Positions 8,084-15,901 of a stretch of DNA of 64,000 nt are shown piece after piece. The translations under genes and the position numbers were made by a program. The stretch's first letter is position 1, and each line of letters begins with the position of its first letter. The stretch comes from Sphingomonas_O antarctica (GTDB lineage Bacteria; Pseudomonadota; Alphaproteobacteria; Sphingomonadales; Sphingomonadaceae): assembly GCF_965137005.1 (NCBI RefSeq), contig NZ_CBCRXM010000006.1, forward strand, positions 62,001 to 126,000. Reading direction: 5' to 3'. A model generated the notes under the pieces. It was given only the letters and a program-made list of their open reading frames with translations, made no database searches and had not been told where the DNA came from.

Positions 8084-8608
8084 TCACGCCGCCACCCGCT
8101 CCCGCAAATCCTTGGCCAGGGTCACGCATGGCACGTTCGTTCCACGCGCGAGGCAGTGGCGCGGTTCGACGCCGGTCACCGCGAAGCCGAGCTTGGCCAG
8201 CACCCGGCCCGATGCCGGATTGTCCTCGAAATGCCCGCTGGTCAGCCGGTCGAGCTTGAGCGAATCGCGCGCCATCGCGACGACGGCGGTGGCCGCTTCG
8301 GTTGCATAGCCCTGGTTCCAATAATGTGGCGCGATCCAGTAGCCGAGCTCGGGCGCGCCATCGCGCCGCGCAATGCCGACCCCGCCGATCAACGTCGGCG
8401 CGCCGGGCGTGCGCAACAAGATCAGGCAGTCGGCTTCGCCTTGCCCGCGCTCGCGACCGAGATATGCGGCGGCATCGGCCAAGCTATACGGCCACGGCAG
8501 ACGCGCCAGCTTATAGGCCACCGCCTCATCGGCGATCGCGGCGTGCAACTGCGGCGCGTCCTCGACCCAGCCGGGCCTCAGCAGCAATCTGTCGGTCCTG
8601 GCGAACAT
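8084..8608 (-). CDS. GNAT family N-acetyltransferase
   Basis: This 174-residue protein begins MFARTDRLLLRPGWVEDA, a RimJ-like N-terminus. WNQGYATEAATAVVAMA is the acetyl-CoA motif and NPASGRVLAKLGF the second motif. The ATG at 8608 is chosen because GGAGAG lies at the right distance; a longer frame reading upstream lacks support. It lies downstream of rplU-rpmA but behind that operon's terminator. The substrate is unknown. Confidence 0.87.
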   Translation of the reverse strand: MFARTDRLLLRPGWVEDAPQLHAAIADEAVAYKLARLPWPYSLADAAAYLGRERGQGEADCLILLRTPGAPTLIGGVGIARRDGAPELGYWIAPHYWNQGYATEAATAVVAMARDSLKLDRLTSGHFEDNPASGRVLAKLGFAVTGVEPRHCLARGTNVPCVTLAKDLRERVAA

Positions 8609-8670
8609 TATCGTCTCTCCTCTCGCGCCCCTAACCCGCCTGTGTGACGGGCCGGTGGCAGTGCGGGAGA

Positions 8671-8712
8671 CAAAGAAAAGGGAGACCAAAGGGGGTGCCT
8701 TTGTCTCCCTTT
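8671..8712 (-). terminator. Intrinsic terminator of rplU-rpmA
   Basis: Read on the minus strand, GGGAGAC..AAGG pairs with CCTT..GTCTCCC over a short CACCC loop, and TTTTCTTT follows. It lies about 60 bases after the rpmA stop. Confidence 0.8.
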
Positions 8713-8772
8713 CGATCCGTTACCGGATCGGCAGGCCACCCCTTGGGCGACCCGCGTCATGAGGTCGCTATG

Positions 8773-9042
8773 TTACTCGGCAGCCGCCATAATCGCGTCG
8801 ACCGAGACGTACTTCCGGCCCAGCTTGCCGAGGTGGAAGCGGACGCGGCCCTCGGCGGTCGCGAACAGCGTGTGGTCGCGACCACAGCCGACATTCACGC
8901 CCGGCCACACGCGGGTGCCGCGTTGGCGCACGATGATGTTGCCCGACAGACAGGCTTCGCCACCGAATTTCTTGACGCCGAGGCGACGGCCTGCGGAATC
9001 GCGGCCGTTGCGCGTCGAGCCGCCTGCTTTTTTATGTGCCAT
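8773..9042 (-). CDS. rpmA: 50S ribosomal protein L27
   Basis: The 89-residue protein is complete and unmistakable: MAHKKAGGSTRNGRDSAGRRLGVK at the start (a stretch quoted up to RRLG is invariant), then RQRGTRVWPG and VGCGRDHTLFA. L27 extends its N-terminus into the peptidyl-transferase centre and helps position tRNA. Here the N-terminus begins directly MAHKK, the form needing no Prp-type cleavage. The gene follows rplU by six bases and shares its promoter. Confidence 0.98.
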   Translation of the reverse strand: MAHKKAGGSTRNGRDSAGRRLGVKKFGGEACLSGNIIVRQRGTRVWPGVNVGCGRDHTLFATAEGRVRFHLGKLGRKYVSVDAIMAAAE

Positions 9043-9048
9043 GCTCGA

Positions 9049-9585
9049 TTACTCCTTGTCGGCCGCAGGCTTGGCAGCCGGCGCCTTTTTGACAGCAGCC
9101 TTCTTGACCGGCGCAGCGGCGACCGCATCGTCGCTGGCCGCAGCGGCCGGAGCCGCCTTGGGCTTCGCCGGGGCTTTCGCCTTCACGGCCTTGGGTGCTT
9201 CAGCAGCGACCGGAGCCGTCTCGACGGCCGGTGCGGCTTCGACCGGCGCTTCGACCACAGGCTTTTCCGCCTTCGCGGCCTTGGGCTTTTCTTCGGCGTG
9301 CGTATCGCCGACGCTCAGGATCTTGAGGATCGTGTGCTGCTGGCGATGGCCGGCCTTGCGACGATAATTATGGCGACGCTTCTTCTTGAAGACGATAACC
9401 TTCTCGCCCTTCGCCTGCGCGATGATTTCGGCCGCGACGGACGACACGGCATCGCCGCCGCCCGTGAACAGAATGTCGCCCAGCGAGACGCGCGCGCCCG
9501 CTTCGCCATCGATCTTGTCGATGACGATCTTGTCTCCGGCGGCAACGCGATACTGCTTGCCGCCTGTGCGCACGACTGCGAACAT
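9049..9585 (-). CDS. rplU: 50S ribosomal protein L21 with C-terminal extension
   Basis: Residues 1-102 are canonical L21: MFAVVRTGGKQYRVAAGDK, VLF-like ILFTGGGD, and KKKRRHNYRRKAGHRQQHT. The following 75 or so residues are rich in Ala, Lys, Glu and Pro (KAAKAEKPVVEAPVEA...), a low-complexity tail absent from E. coli L21 (about 103 residues). Similar tails are known in sphingomonads. ATG 9585 is set by homology; a longer upstream frame is not coding. It is the first gene of the rplU-rpmA operon. Confidence 0.96.
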   Translation of the reverse strand: MFAVVRTGGKQYRVAAGDKIVIDKIDGEAGARVSLGDILFTGGGDAVSSVAAEIIAQAKGEKVIVFKKKRRHNYRRKAGHRQQHTILKILSVGDTHAEEKPKAAKAEKPVVEAPVEAAPAVETAPVAAEAPKAVKAKAPAKPKAAPAAAASDDAVAAAPVKKAAVKKAPAAKPAADKE

Positions 9586-9620
9586 GGCTCTCATCTTCTC
9601 TTCAAAGCGAATGGACGCGA

Positions 9621-9632
9621 GGAGCGAACTCC
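9621..9632 (-). other. UUCG-capped hairpin in the rplU 5' leader
   Basis: On the minus strand GGAG-TTCG-CTCC forms a stable tetraloop hairpin, extendable by outer pairs. It sits about 40 bases upstream of the rplU start, inside the predicted leader RNA. Ribosomal protein leaders often bind their own product, but no known L21 leader motif was recognised. Confidence 0.4.
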
Positions 9633-9648
9633 CCACGCGGAAAGCGGC

Positions 9649-9677
9649 CCGTTACGTAAAACCGCCCCGCCTGTCAA
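9649..9677 (-). promoter_or_regulatory. Sigma-70-type promoter for rplU-rpmA
   Basis: On the minus strand a perfect TTGACA (9677-9672) is followed after 17 bases by TAACGG (9654-9649). This predicts a leader of roughly 55-60 bases before the rplU ATG. The -35 and spacing are ideal and the -10 is weak. Confidence 0.6.
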
Positions 9678-9693
9678 CGCGAGTCGGGGCAAA

Positions 9694-10470
9694 TTACCCG
9701 TCGGCACGCGACTTTTGCAGCCGCCCGGCGATCGACCGCGCCAGCCCGCGCGGGGTCAGCCGAATGCTCTCGGCCATCATGAAGTTCATCGCGCCCGAAA
9801 TCTTGACCGCCTGATTGGCCTCCAGCGCCGCCAGCCCGTCGCGCACCACCGGATCGGGGCCGCTGCCCATCATCTTGAACAACGCCGATTCGCCCATGCC
9901 CGCGACATCGGCGAATTCGGTCTTGGTCGGTCCCGGACAAAGCGCCGATACCCGCACGCCATGCGGCTTGACCTCCTCGTGTAACGCTTCCGAAAAGCTC
10001 AGCACGAACGCCTTGGTCGCGTAATAGACCGCCATCCACGGCCCCGGCTGAAACGCCGCGGTCGATGCGACATTCAGGATACCGCCCGCCTTCGCCGCGA
10101 TCATCCCCGGCAGAACCGCATGGCTCAATTCCATCAGCGACGTACAGTTCAGCCGCACCATTGCCGATTGCGCGGCGATATCCAGCTTGGCGAAGTCGCC
10201 GCGCAATCCCGATCCGGCATTGTTGATCAGGAGGTCGACGGGCCGCCCGCCGATCGCCGCAACCACCGCCGCGACGCCACCCTCGGCGCCCAGATCGGCG
10301 GCGGCCACATCCACTTTCACGCCCGTCGCGCGCAGCTTCGCCGCCAGATCGTCCAGCCGGTCGGCCCGCCGCGCGACGAGCAACAAATCATGCCCCTTCG
10401 CCGCCAGGCTTTCCGCAAAGCCGACCCCCAGACCCGCCGACGCGCCGGTGACAATCGCCAATCCCGCCAT
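9694..10470 (-). CDS. SDR family NAD(P)-dependent oxidoreductase
   Basis: The 258-residue enzyme has the classical short-chain dehydrogenase pattern: nucleotide-binding TGASAGLG (residues 9-16), NNAG (83-86), catalytic Ser about 136 in NVAST, and Tyr149-x3-Lys153 in YYATK. ARRADRLD after strand 2 suggests NADP preference. The C-terminal region (LCPGPTKTEFADVAG) is typical of the DltE/YdfG-like branch. Its alcohol or keto substrate is unknown. It is divergent from tlyA. Confidence 0.9.
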   Translation of the reverse strand: MAGLAIVTGASAGLGVGFAESLAAKGHDLLLVARRADRLDDLAAKLRATGVKVDVAAADLGAEGGVAAVVAAIGGRPVDLLINNAGSGLRGDFAKLDIAAQSAMVRLNCTSLMELSHAVLPGMIAAKAGGILNVASTAAFQPGPWMAVYYATKAFVLSFSEALHEEVKPHGVRVSALCPGPTKTEFADVAGMGESALFKMMGSGPDPVVRDGLAALEANQAVKISGAMNFMMAESIRLTPRGLARSIAGRLQKSRADG

Positions 10471-10533
10471 GATCTCTCTCCCGTTTCAAAACGATACTAG
10501 TCCTTGGCGGCATGGACGGGCAATGGCGGTCGG

Positions 10534-11262
10534 ATGAAGGCTCGCGCCGATCAACTGCTCGTCGAACTGGGCCTCGCCGAAAGCCGCGCGCGGGCGCAGG
10601 CGCTGATCCTCAGCGGCAATGTATTCGCGGGCGACAAGCGCATCGCCAAGGCGGGCGAACAGCTCCCCGCCGGCACGCAATTGACGGTCAAGGGCCGCGA
10701 TCATCCCTGGGTGTCGCGCGGCGGGGTCAAGCTCGCGGGCGGGCTCGATCATTTCGGCTGGGATATGGCAGGGGCGAGCGCGATCGATGTCGGTAGTTCG
10801 ACCGGCGGCTTTACCGACGTGCTGTTGTCACGCGGTGCCGCGCATGTCTTTGCGGTCGACAGCGGCACCAACCAGCTGGCGTGGAAAATCCGCCAGGACG
10901 ACCGTGTGACGGTCCTCGAACAGACCAACGCGCGCCACCTCACCGCCACCGAGATCGACCGCCCGGTCGACCTGATCGTCTGCGATGCCAGCTTTATCGG
11001 CCTCGCCAAAGTCCTCGAACGGCCTTTGTCCTTCGTCACGCAGGGCCGCTGCATGGCCCTGATCAAGCCGCAGTTCGAGGCCGGCCGCGAACTTGTCGGC
11101 AAAGGCGGCGTGGTCCGCGATCCGGCCGTCCATCAAGCTGTCTGCGATCAAGTCGCCGCGTGGTTCGTCGAAACCGGCTGGCATGTCGAGGGCATCACGC
11201 CATCGCCCATCACCGGCCCCGAAGGCAATGTCGAATTCCTGATCGCCGCGCACCGCGATTGA
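10534..11262 (+). CDS. tlyA: TlyA family rRNA methyltransferase / putative hemolysin
   Basis: This 242-residue protein has an N-terminal S4 RNA-binding domain (KARADQLLVELGLAESRARA, residues 2-60) followed by an FtsJ-like methyltransferase fold. AIDVGSSTGGFTDVLL is the SAM-binding motif, and KPQFE fits the catalytic region. Studied TlyA proteins 2'-O-methylate cytidines of 16S and/or 23S rRNA; which site is modified here is not evident. ATG 10534 begins the S4 domain, and the upstream TTG in frame is rejected. Confidence 0.92.
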   Translation: MKARADQLLVELGLAESRARAQALILSGNVFAGDKRIAKAGEQLPAGTQLTVKGRDHPWVSRGGVKLAGGLDHFGWDMAGASAIDVGSSTGGFTDVLLSRGAAHVFAVDSGTNQLAWKIRQDDRVTVLEQTNARHLTATEIDRPVDLIVCDASFIGLAKVLERPLSFVTQGRCMALIKPQFEAGRELVGKGGVVRDPAVHQAVCDQVAAWFVETGWHVEGITPSPITGPEGNVEFLIAAHRD

Positions 11263-11311
11263 CGCGGGGCCAGGCACTTCCCACATCCTTTCGCGAACGA
11301 GGAGTTTACCG

Positions 11312-11554
11312 ATGCAGACCGAAAACCGCTTCTTCGACGATTTCAGCAAATTCGTGAACGGCGCCGCGGGCACGCTCGCCGGCGCAGGCCGCGAAGCCGA
11401 GGGCCAGTTTCGCGAAAAGTTCAAATCGTGGATCGGCGGCGCCGATTTCGTCAGCCGCGACGAGTTCGAAGCGGTCAAGGCGATGGCCGCCACCGCGCGC
11501 GAAGAGGCCGAACTGCTGAAGGCGCGCATCGCCGCGCTCGAAGCCAAGGGCTGA
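11312..11554 (+). CDS. ubiK: Ubiquinone biosynthesis accessory factor UbiK (BMFP domain)
   Basis: The 80-residue protein begins QTENRFFDDFSKFVNGAAG, the UbiK/YqiC N-terminal amphipathic segment. It ends with a Glu/Ala/Leu-rich coiled coil (EAVKAMAATAREEAELLKARIAALEAK). UbiK supports aerobic ubiquinone assembly with the Ubi complex and lipids in E. coli. RBS AACGAGGAG precedes the ATG. It follows tlyA by about 50 bases and a highly structured palindromic element follows it. Confidence 0.88.
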   Translation: MQTENRFFDDFSKFVNGAAGTLAGAGREAEGQFREKFKSWIGGADFVSRDEFEAVKAMAATAREEAELLKARIAALEAKG

Positions 11555-11560
11555 ACCAAA

Positions 11561-11728
11561 GTCCCCTCCCACCGGGAATGATCAGGAGAAACATCCCCCG
11601 GATGTTTCAGAACCTGCGGGTGCAGGTTCGACCTGATCATCGACACGGCGAAGCCGAGCGGGGGTGGGCTGGCATGCACTGCCCACCCCGGTTCGCTGCG
11701 CTCACCACCCCTCCCGATGGGAGGGGAC
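11561..11728. repeat. Cloverleaf-like nested palindromic element
   Basis: The outer arms 11561-11577 and 11712-11728 are inverted copies with 16 of 17 positions matching. Inside, ATGATCAGG (11578-11586) pairs with CCTGATCAT (11632-11640) and encloses two perfect hairpins: 9 bp at 11588-11608 with a CCC loop, and 8 bp at 11610-11629 with a GGGT loop. Two further hairpins follow at 11646-11656 and 11661-11689. It fills most of the gap between ubiK and the YbjN gene. Confidence 0.75.
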
Positions 11729-11801
11729 TCGGGAGCACTTTTCCACAGTTTTCCGCCACCCGCGCTTGCACCCGCCGCCAGACAAGGCCAGCACTCCACC
11801 C

Positions 11802-12305
11802 ATGGCCGTGACCGTAATCGATGACGACGACGCCGTTGCGGCGCCGATCGACATGCTCGAAAGCTGGTTCGAGGCGCATAATTGGTCCGCCGAGCGCGTC
11901 AGCGATGACGAGGTCGTGGCCTCGGCCCAGGGTGCCTGGGGCCAGTATGAACTGCGCGGCGTGTGGCGCGAGGAGGATAATGTCCTCCAATTCCTCGCCT
12001 TCCCGGATATTCGCGCCACCGACCCGCAAAAGGCGGCGATTTACGAGACCATCGGCATCGTCAACGAACAGCTGTGGCTCGGCCATTTCGAATTATGGGG
12101 CCAGGGCGGAACGCTGCTGTTCCGCCATGCGCTGCTGCTCGGCGGCGATGCGGGCCTGACGCTTGATCAGGCGGAGACGGTGATCGAGGTCGCGGTGGAC
12201 GAACTCGACCGCTTCTATCCCGTGTTCCAGTTCGTCCTGTGGGGCGGAAAGTCGCCCAAGGAAGCGCTCACCGCGGCGATGGTCGAGACGCGCGGCGAGG
12301 CGTGA
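11802..12305 (+). CDS. YbjN domain-containing protein
   Basis: The 167-residue protein matches the YbjN family: an N-terminal segment with PIDMLESWFEAHNWSAERV, a middle WGQYELRGVWREEDNVLQFL, and the conserved C-terminal QFVLWGGKSPKEAL. YbjN proteins are fold-class sensors or chaperone-like proteins of uncertain role. The ATG at 11802 begins MAVTVIDDDDA. Its stop overlaps the GTG start of proC by four bases, so the two genes are translationally coupled; a functional link is not established. Confidence 0.87.
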   Translation: MAVTVIDDDDAVAAPIDMLESWFEAHNWSAERVSDDEVVASAQGAWGQYELRGVWREEDNVLQFLAFPDIRATDPQKAAIYETIGIVNEQLWLGHFELWGQGGTLLFRHALLLGGDAGLTLDQAETVIEVAVDELDRFYPVFQFVLWGGKSPKEALTAAMVETRGEA

Positions 12306-13072
12306 GCTTTCGCCGCATCTGGCTGATCGGGTGCGGCAACATGGCCAGTGCGATGCTGCGCCGCTGGCTCGATTGCGGGCTCGATCCGGCACACGTGACG
12401 GTGGTCCGTCCGAGTGGTGCGCCCGTCGCTCCCGGTGTCCGGGTGGTCCGCGACGTTCCTGACGAACCGGCACCGGAGTTGCTGCTGATCGGCGTCAAAC
12501 CGCAAATGCTGGGGGACGTTGCCCCCGGCTTGCAGGCGGCATCGACCGGCATCGTCCTTTCAATCCTTGCGGGCACCAAACTGACCAGCCTGCGCGCTCA
12601 TTTTCCCGAGGCGGGTTCGATCGTCCGCGCGATGCCGAACCTGCCGGTGGCGCTCGGCAAGGGCGTCGTCGCCACCGTATCCGACGCGCCGATTGCGCCA
12701 GACCTCGCCAGGCTCCTCGATCAACTCGGTCTCGTCGAACATGTCCCCGATGAAACCCTGTTCGACGCGGTCACCGCGCTTGCCGGTTCAGGCCCGGCCT
12801 TTGCCTATCGCTTCGTGGATGCGCTGGCGAAGGGCGGCGCAGCGCTCGGCCTCGATCCCGCACAGGCCAGCCGCCTCGCGCTCGCCACGGTCGGAGGCGC
12901 GCTTGCGCTTGCCCGCGGAGATGGCACGCCGCCCGGCGAATTGGCCGAACGCGTTGCCAGCAAGGGCGGCTCGACGCGCGAAGGGTTGAACGTCCTCGAT
13001 ACCGGCCTCGACGATTTGGTCGCCGAGTGCCTGGCGGCGGCGACCCGTCGCAACGCAGAACTGGGCGGCTAA
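12302..13072 (+). CDS. proC: Pyrroline-5-carboxylate reductase
   Basis: This cytoplasmic enzyme makes the last step of proline synthesis, reducing pyrroline-5-carboxylate with NADPH. The 256-residue protein shows the Rossmann motif IGCGNMASAM near residues 8-17, GVKPQML, and RAMPNLPVALGKG. The C-terminal catalytic helix contains ALAGSGPAFAYRFVDALAKGG, and VASKGGSTREGLNVL is the family signature. The GTG start at 12302 overlaps the upstream TGA; no better start fits the homology. Confidence 0.95.
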   Translation: MSFRRIWLIGCGNMASAMLRRWLDCGLDPAHVTVVRPSGAPVAPGVRVVRDVPDEPAPELLLIGVKPQMLGDVAPGLQAASTGIVLSILAGTKLTSLRAHFPEAGSIVRAMPNLPVALGKGVVATVSDAPIAPDLARLLDQLGLVEHVPDETLFDAVTALAGSGPAFAYRFVDALAKGGAALGLDPAQASRLALATVGGALALARGDGTPPGELAERVASKGGSTREGLNVLDTGLDDLVAECLAAATRRNAELGG

Positions 13073-13185
13073 GCCGTTTTTTCTTGCTTTGTTCTGAAAA
13101 GCGCTGTAGCTAAGTATTTGATCTCGCTTCATGATTTCAACCGGCGCGGGTGCCGGATTGAGTCTTGAAGGAGGCATGAATCAGC

Positions 13186-13215
13186 ATGAATCAATTCACA
13201 TCCGAAACAATTTAA
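13186..13215 (+). other. Nine-codon ORF behind a strong Shine-Dalgarno
   Basis: AAGGAGG (13168-13174) precedes ATG 13177 and ATG 13186. From 13186 the frame reads MNQFTSETI and stops with TAA. A small CCGGC/GCCGG hairpin lies just upstream. It ends at the terminus of the convergent marR gene. It may be a leader peptide, or the 5' remnant of a gene whose body is missing. Confidence 0.3.
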
Positions 13216-13673
13216 CGCGCCGCCAATCCTTCCAGCACGCGCCACATTCCTGTCACCGCATCCTGCCCCGCGCGCTCATAGCCCTTGGCGAGGGTCGCGC
13301 GCAGCGGTTCGAACAGTTTCGCCTCAAGCGCCAAGCCGTCCTCGCTCAACTGCAACAGCCGCTTGCGCCCGTCATCCTCATGTCCCTCGGACACCACCAG
13401 CCCGCGCGCGGTCAGCTCGCTCATCACCCGCCCCAAACTCTGCTTGGTAATGCCCAACTGGCGGATCAGCGTTCCCACCGTCAGCCCCGGCGTCCGCCCG
13501 ATCAAATACAGCGCGCGGTGATGCGCCCGGCCCAATCCGGCCTCCGCCAGCACGGCATCCGCCGCCTCGACCAGCGCCGATCCGCCGAAATACAGCAATT
13601 CGATCCCGCGCCGCACCTCGGCTTCGCGCAGGAACAGGGGCGATGCGGCGGCGCCGGGCGGGACTGCGCTCAT
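13212..13673 (-). CDS. MarR family winged-helix transcriptional regulator
   Basis: The 153-residue protein has the MarR winged-helix core: GLTVGTLIRQLGITKQSLGRVMSELTARGLV is the recognition region (about residues 60-92) and GHEDDGRKRLLQLSEDG the wing. The ATG at 13673 gives MSAVPPGAAASPLF. It is divergent from ilvE with 60 bases between starts and may regulate it. The effector is not known. Confidence 0.9.
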   Translation of the reverse strand: MSAVPPGAAASPLFLREAEVRRGIELLYFGGSALVEAADAVLAEAGLGRAHHRALYLIGRTPGLTVGTLIRQLGITKQSLGRVMSELTARGLVVSEGHEDDGRKRLLQLSEDGLALEAKLFEPLRATLAKGYERAGQDAVTGMWRVLEGLAAR

Positions 13674-13733
13674 GTTGACCAGTTCTGGCAGCGGCCTTAG
13701 CCCGCGGCAACCATCGGAGACGGGTGAACGGCA

Positions 13734-14825
13734 ATGGCGGACGGTAGTGATTTCGAATTTGCGGCCAATTCCGCTCCCGTCAGTGCCGAAGATCGCGCAG
13801 CCATGCTCACCGAACCCGGCTTTGGCCGCGTGTTCACCGATCATATGGCCAGCGCCGAATGGACCGAGGGGCGCGGCTGGCATTCGGCGCGGGTCATGCC
13901 GCGCGGGCCGCTGAGCCTCGATCCCGCCGCCGCCGTGCTGCATTATGCGCAGGAGATTTTCGAAGGCCTCAAGGCTTATCGCACCGAAACAGGCGACACC
14001 GTGCTGTTCCGCCCCGACGCCAATGCCGCGCGCTTCCGCAAATCGGCCGAGCGGCTGGCGATGCCGATGGTCTCCGACGACTTGTTCATCGGCGCGATCG
14101 AGGCGTTGGTGAAGGCCGACCGCGACTGGTTCCCCGCCGGACCCGAGGGCGCGCTCTACCTGCGCCCGTTCATGTTCGCGAGCGAGGCGTTCCTCGGCGT
14201 GCGCCCGGCGAAGGAATACCGCTTCCTCGTTCTCGCTTCCTCGGTCGCCGGCTATTTCAAGGGCGCACCCAAGGCGATCACCATCGGCGTATCGCGCAAC
14301 CTCAACCGCGCCGGCCCGGGCGGCACGGGCGCGGCGAAGTGCGGCGGCAATTATGCCGCGAGCCTCGTCGCGCAGGCCGAAGCGATCGAACACGGTTGCG
14401 ACCAGGTCGTGTTCCTCGATGCGGTCGAACACCGTTTCGTCGAGGAACTGGGCGGCATGAACACCTTCTTCGTGTTCGACGACGGCTCGATCCTGACCCC
14501 GCCGCTCGACGGCACGATCCTCCCCGGCATCACCCGCGATTCGCTGATGACCCTGGCGCGGGACGAGGGCGTGGTGGTGCGTGAGGAGCGCTATGCCATC
14601 GACCAGTGGCAGGCCGATGCGGCCAGCGGGCGGCTGCGCGAATCCTTCGCCTGCGGCACTGCGGCGGTGGTGACGTCGATCGGCAAGGTGGTGGATGGCG
14701 ACACCAGCTTTATCATCGGCGATGGCGGGCCGGGGCCGGTAACCCAGGCGCTCAGGGAGCGGCTGGTCGCGATCCAGCGTGGCCAATCGAACGATCCGCA
14801 TGGCTGGCTCAAGCGGTTGTTTTGA
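13734..14825 (+). CDS. ilvE: Branched-chain amino acid aminotransferase
   Basis: This PLP enzyme interconverts Leu/Ile/Val and their 2-oxo acids with glutamate. It has 363 residues, the length of the longer (eukaryote-like, type II) BCAT class. HYAQEIFEGLKAYR and ARFRKSAERLAMP are diagnostic. The Schiff-base lysine lies in GAAKCGGNYAAS (Lys about 202), EELGGMNTF follows, and the C-terminal cofactor loop is FACGTAAVVTSIG. It lies divergent from a MarR regulator and upstream of tRNA-Gln. Confidence 0.96.
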   Translation: MADGSDFEFAANSAPVSAEDRAAMLTEPGFGRVFTDHMASAEWTEGRGWHSARVMPRGPLSLDPAAAVLHYAQEIFEGLKAYRTETGDTVLFRPDANAARFRKSAERLAMPMVSDDLFIGAIEALVKADRDWFPAGPEGALYLRPFMFASEAFLGVRPAKEYRFLVLASSVAGYFKGAPKAITIGVSRNLNRAGPGGTGAAKCGGNYAASLVAQAEAIEHGCDQVVFLDAVEHRFVEELGGMNTFFVFDDGSILTPPLDGTILPGITRDSLMTLARDEGVVVREERYAIDQWQADAASGRLRESFACGTAAVVTSIGKVVDGDTSFIIGDGGPGPVTQALRERLVAIQRGQSNDPHGWLKRLF

Positions 14826-14862
14826 ACGGACTGCCTAGCTAAGAGCGCCGCTTCGCGCACGA

Positions 14863-14934
14863 TGGGGCGTCGCCAAGTGGTAAGGCAGCGGCTTTTGATG
14901 CCGCCATTCGCAGGTTCGAATCCTGCCGCCCCAG
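14863..14934 (+). tRNA. tRNA-Gln (anticodon TTG)
   Basis: The 72-base cloverleaf has a 7-bp acceptor TGGGGCG/CGCCCCA. The anticodon loop CTTTTGA gives anticodon TTG, and the T arm contains GGTTCGAATCC. The unpaired-looking U1 and the anticodon are typical of tRNA-Gln. CCA is not encoded directly after the discriminator G. Confidence 0.95.
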
Positions 14935-14952
14935 CGCGCAGGATGAGCACGA

Positions 14953-15035
14953 AATAGCGGAGCTATTCGCCCGTCAGCCAAGCGCGGCCGACCTCGCCAA
15001 AGCCGAGGTTCGACGACGCGGCTTTGCCGCGGCGC
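14953..15035. repeat. Multi-hairpin intergenic element with inverted copy at 17563
   Basis: Successive hairpins AATAGC/GCTATT, CCTCG/CGAGG and CGCGGC/GCCGCG lie between tRNA-Gln and the TonB gene. The last 24 bases (about 15012-15035) recur inverted at 17563-17586 with one mismatch. Confidence 0.55.
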
Positions 15036-15781
15036 TACCTCCTCACTGGTTCAACGATGGCCTCGAGGAACATGTGCTTACTCATCAACGATGTCACAGG
15101 CTGCCCGTTGCGTAATGCAGGGCGATAGCGAAATCGCTGCTCGACCACTCGGCATGTATTATCATCGGCGCCTAGGTAGCCACTCGACTTGGTCACTTCA
15201 CACTCACGGACACGACCGTCGGTCCCGATCTCGAATTCAATCTCCATATCAAGTCCGTCGCCAGGATCCTCGATCCCCTTGCCGACATCGTTATATGAAA
15301 TGTCGCCGCCGGTCTGGCACGGCGCTGCGCTACGCCAATTCCCGCCGCACTCGCGGCCGCCACCACCATCGCCAAACCCCCGCCCGCCGCTGCCAAAGCC
15401 GTCGCCGACCCCACCCGCGCCGGTGCCGCCCCCGTCCACATCGCTGGCCCCCTGGCGTGACTGCGTGCCTACCCCTGCGACCGGGGCGGCGACGATCGGC
15501 GGCGGTGGCAACGGGATCGGCGGCGGTGGCGCGACGATCGCGCTCGCCTTTGCGCGTAGTCCCGCAGGCGCAGCGGCCCCTTCGGTGCGACCCGACTTCT
15601 GCTGCGGAGGCGGCGGCAGCGGCGGCGTGGGCGGCGGCGTCATGTCGAACGTCTTGAGCGTCTCGCCGATCGTTTGCGCCCCCGGCACCGAAAAGCCCAA
15701 CCCGGCGATCAGCGCGTACAGCAGCGCGGCTTCGAGCACACCGGCGATGAGTGCGGGCTTCGGGGCAATGTGCGTGTCCAT
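15035..15781 (-). CDS. Energy transducer TonB family protein
   Basis: The 248-residue protein has the TonB plan. There is one N-terminal transmembrane helix (about residues 10-31), then a periplasmic Pro-rich span (PPPTPPLPPPPQQK and PPPPIPLPPPPI) and an unusual Gly-rich stretch near residues 115-145. The C-terminal TonB domain has IEFEIGTDGRVRECEVTKSSG and RYRPALRNGQPV. It would pass proton-motive energy from ExbBD to outer-membrane receptors. No exbB/exbD genes are adjacent. It is divergent from an M28 peptidase gene. Confidence 0.9.
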   Translation of the reverse strand: MDTHIAPKPALIAGVLEAALLYALIAGLGFSVPGAQTIGETLKTFDMTPPPTPPLPPPPQQKSGRTEGAAAPAGLRAKASAIVAPPPPIPLPPPPIVAAPVAGVGTQSRQGASDVDGGGTGAGGVGDGFGSGGRGFGDGGGGRECGGNWRSAAPCQTGGDISYNDVGKGIEDPGDGLDMEIEFEIGTDGRVRECEVTKSSGYLGADDNTCRVVEQRFRYRPALRNGQPVTSLMSKHMFLEAIVEPVRR

Positions 15782-15901
15782 GGTTCGCCAAGTGAAACGA
15801 TCTCAAGCACTCACAGTTTCGTCGAACGTGGATCACGCTGAATTCATTGACAATCACGCCGCCATCGCGCGGAGGTGATGCGGCAACCGATGGAGCCGGC
15901 C

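Noticed and set aside
8644..9984. Open frame of 446 codons on the plus strand across rpmA and rplU
   Set aside because: It runs antisense to two ribosomal protein genes and their promoter; its product is a low-complexity antisense artefact.
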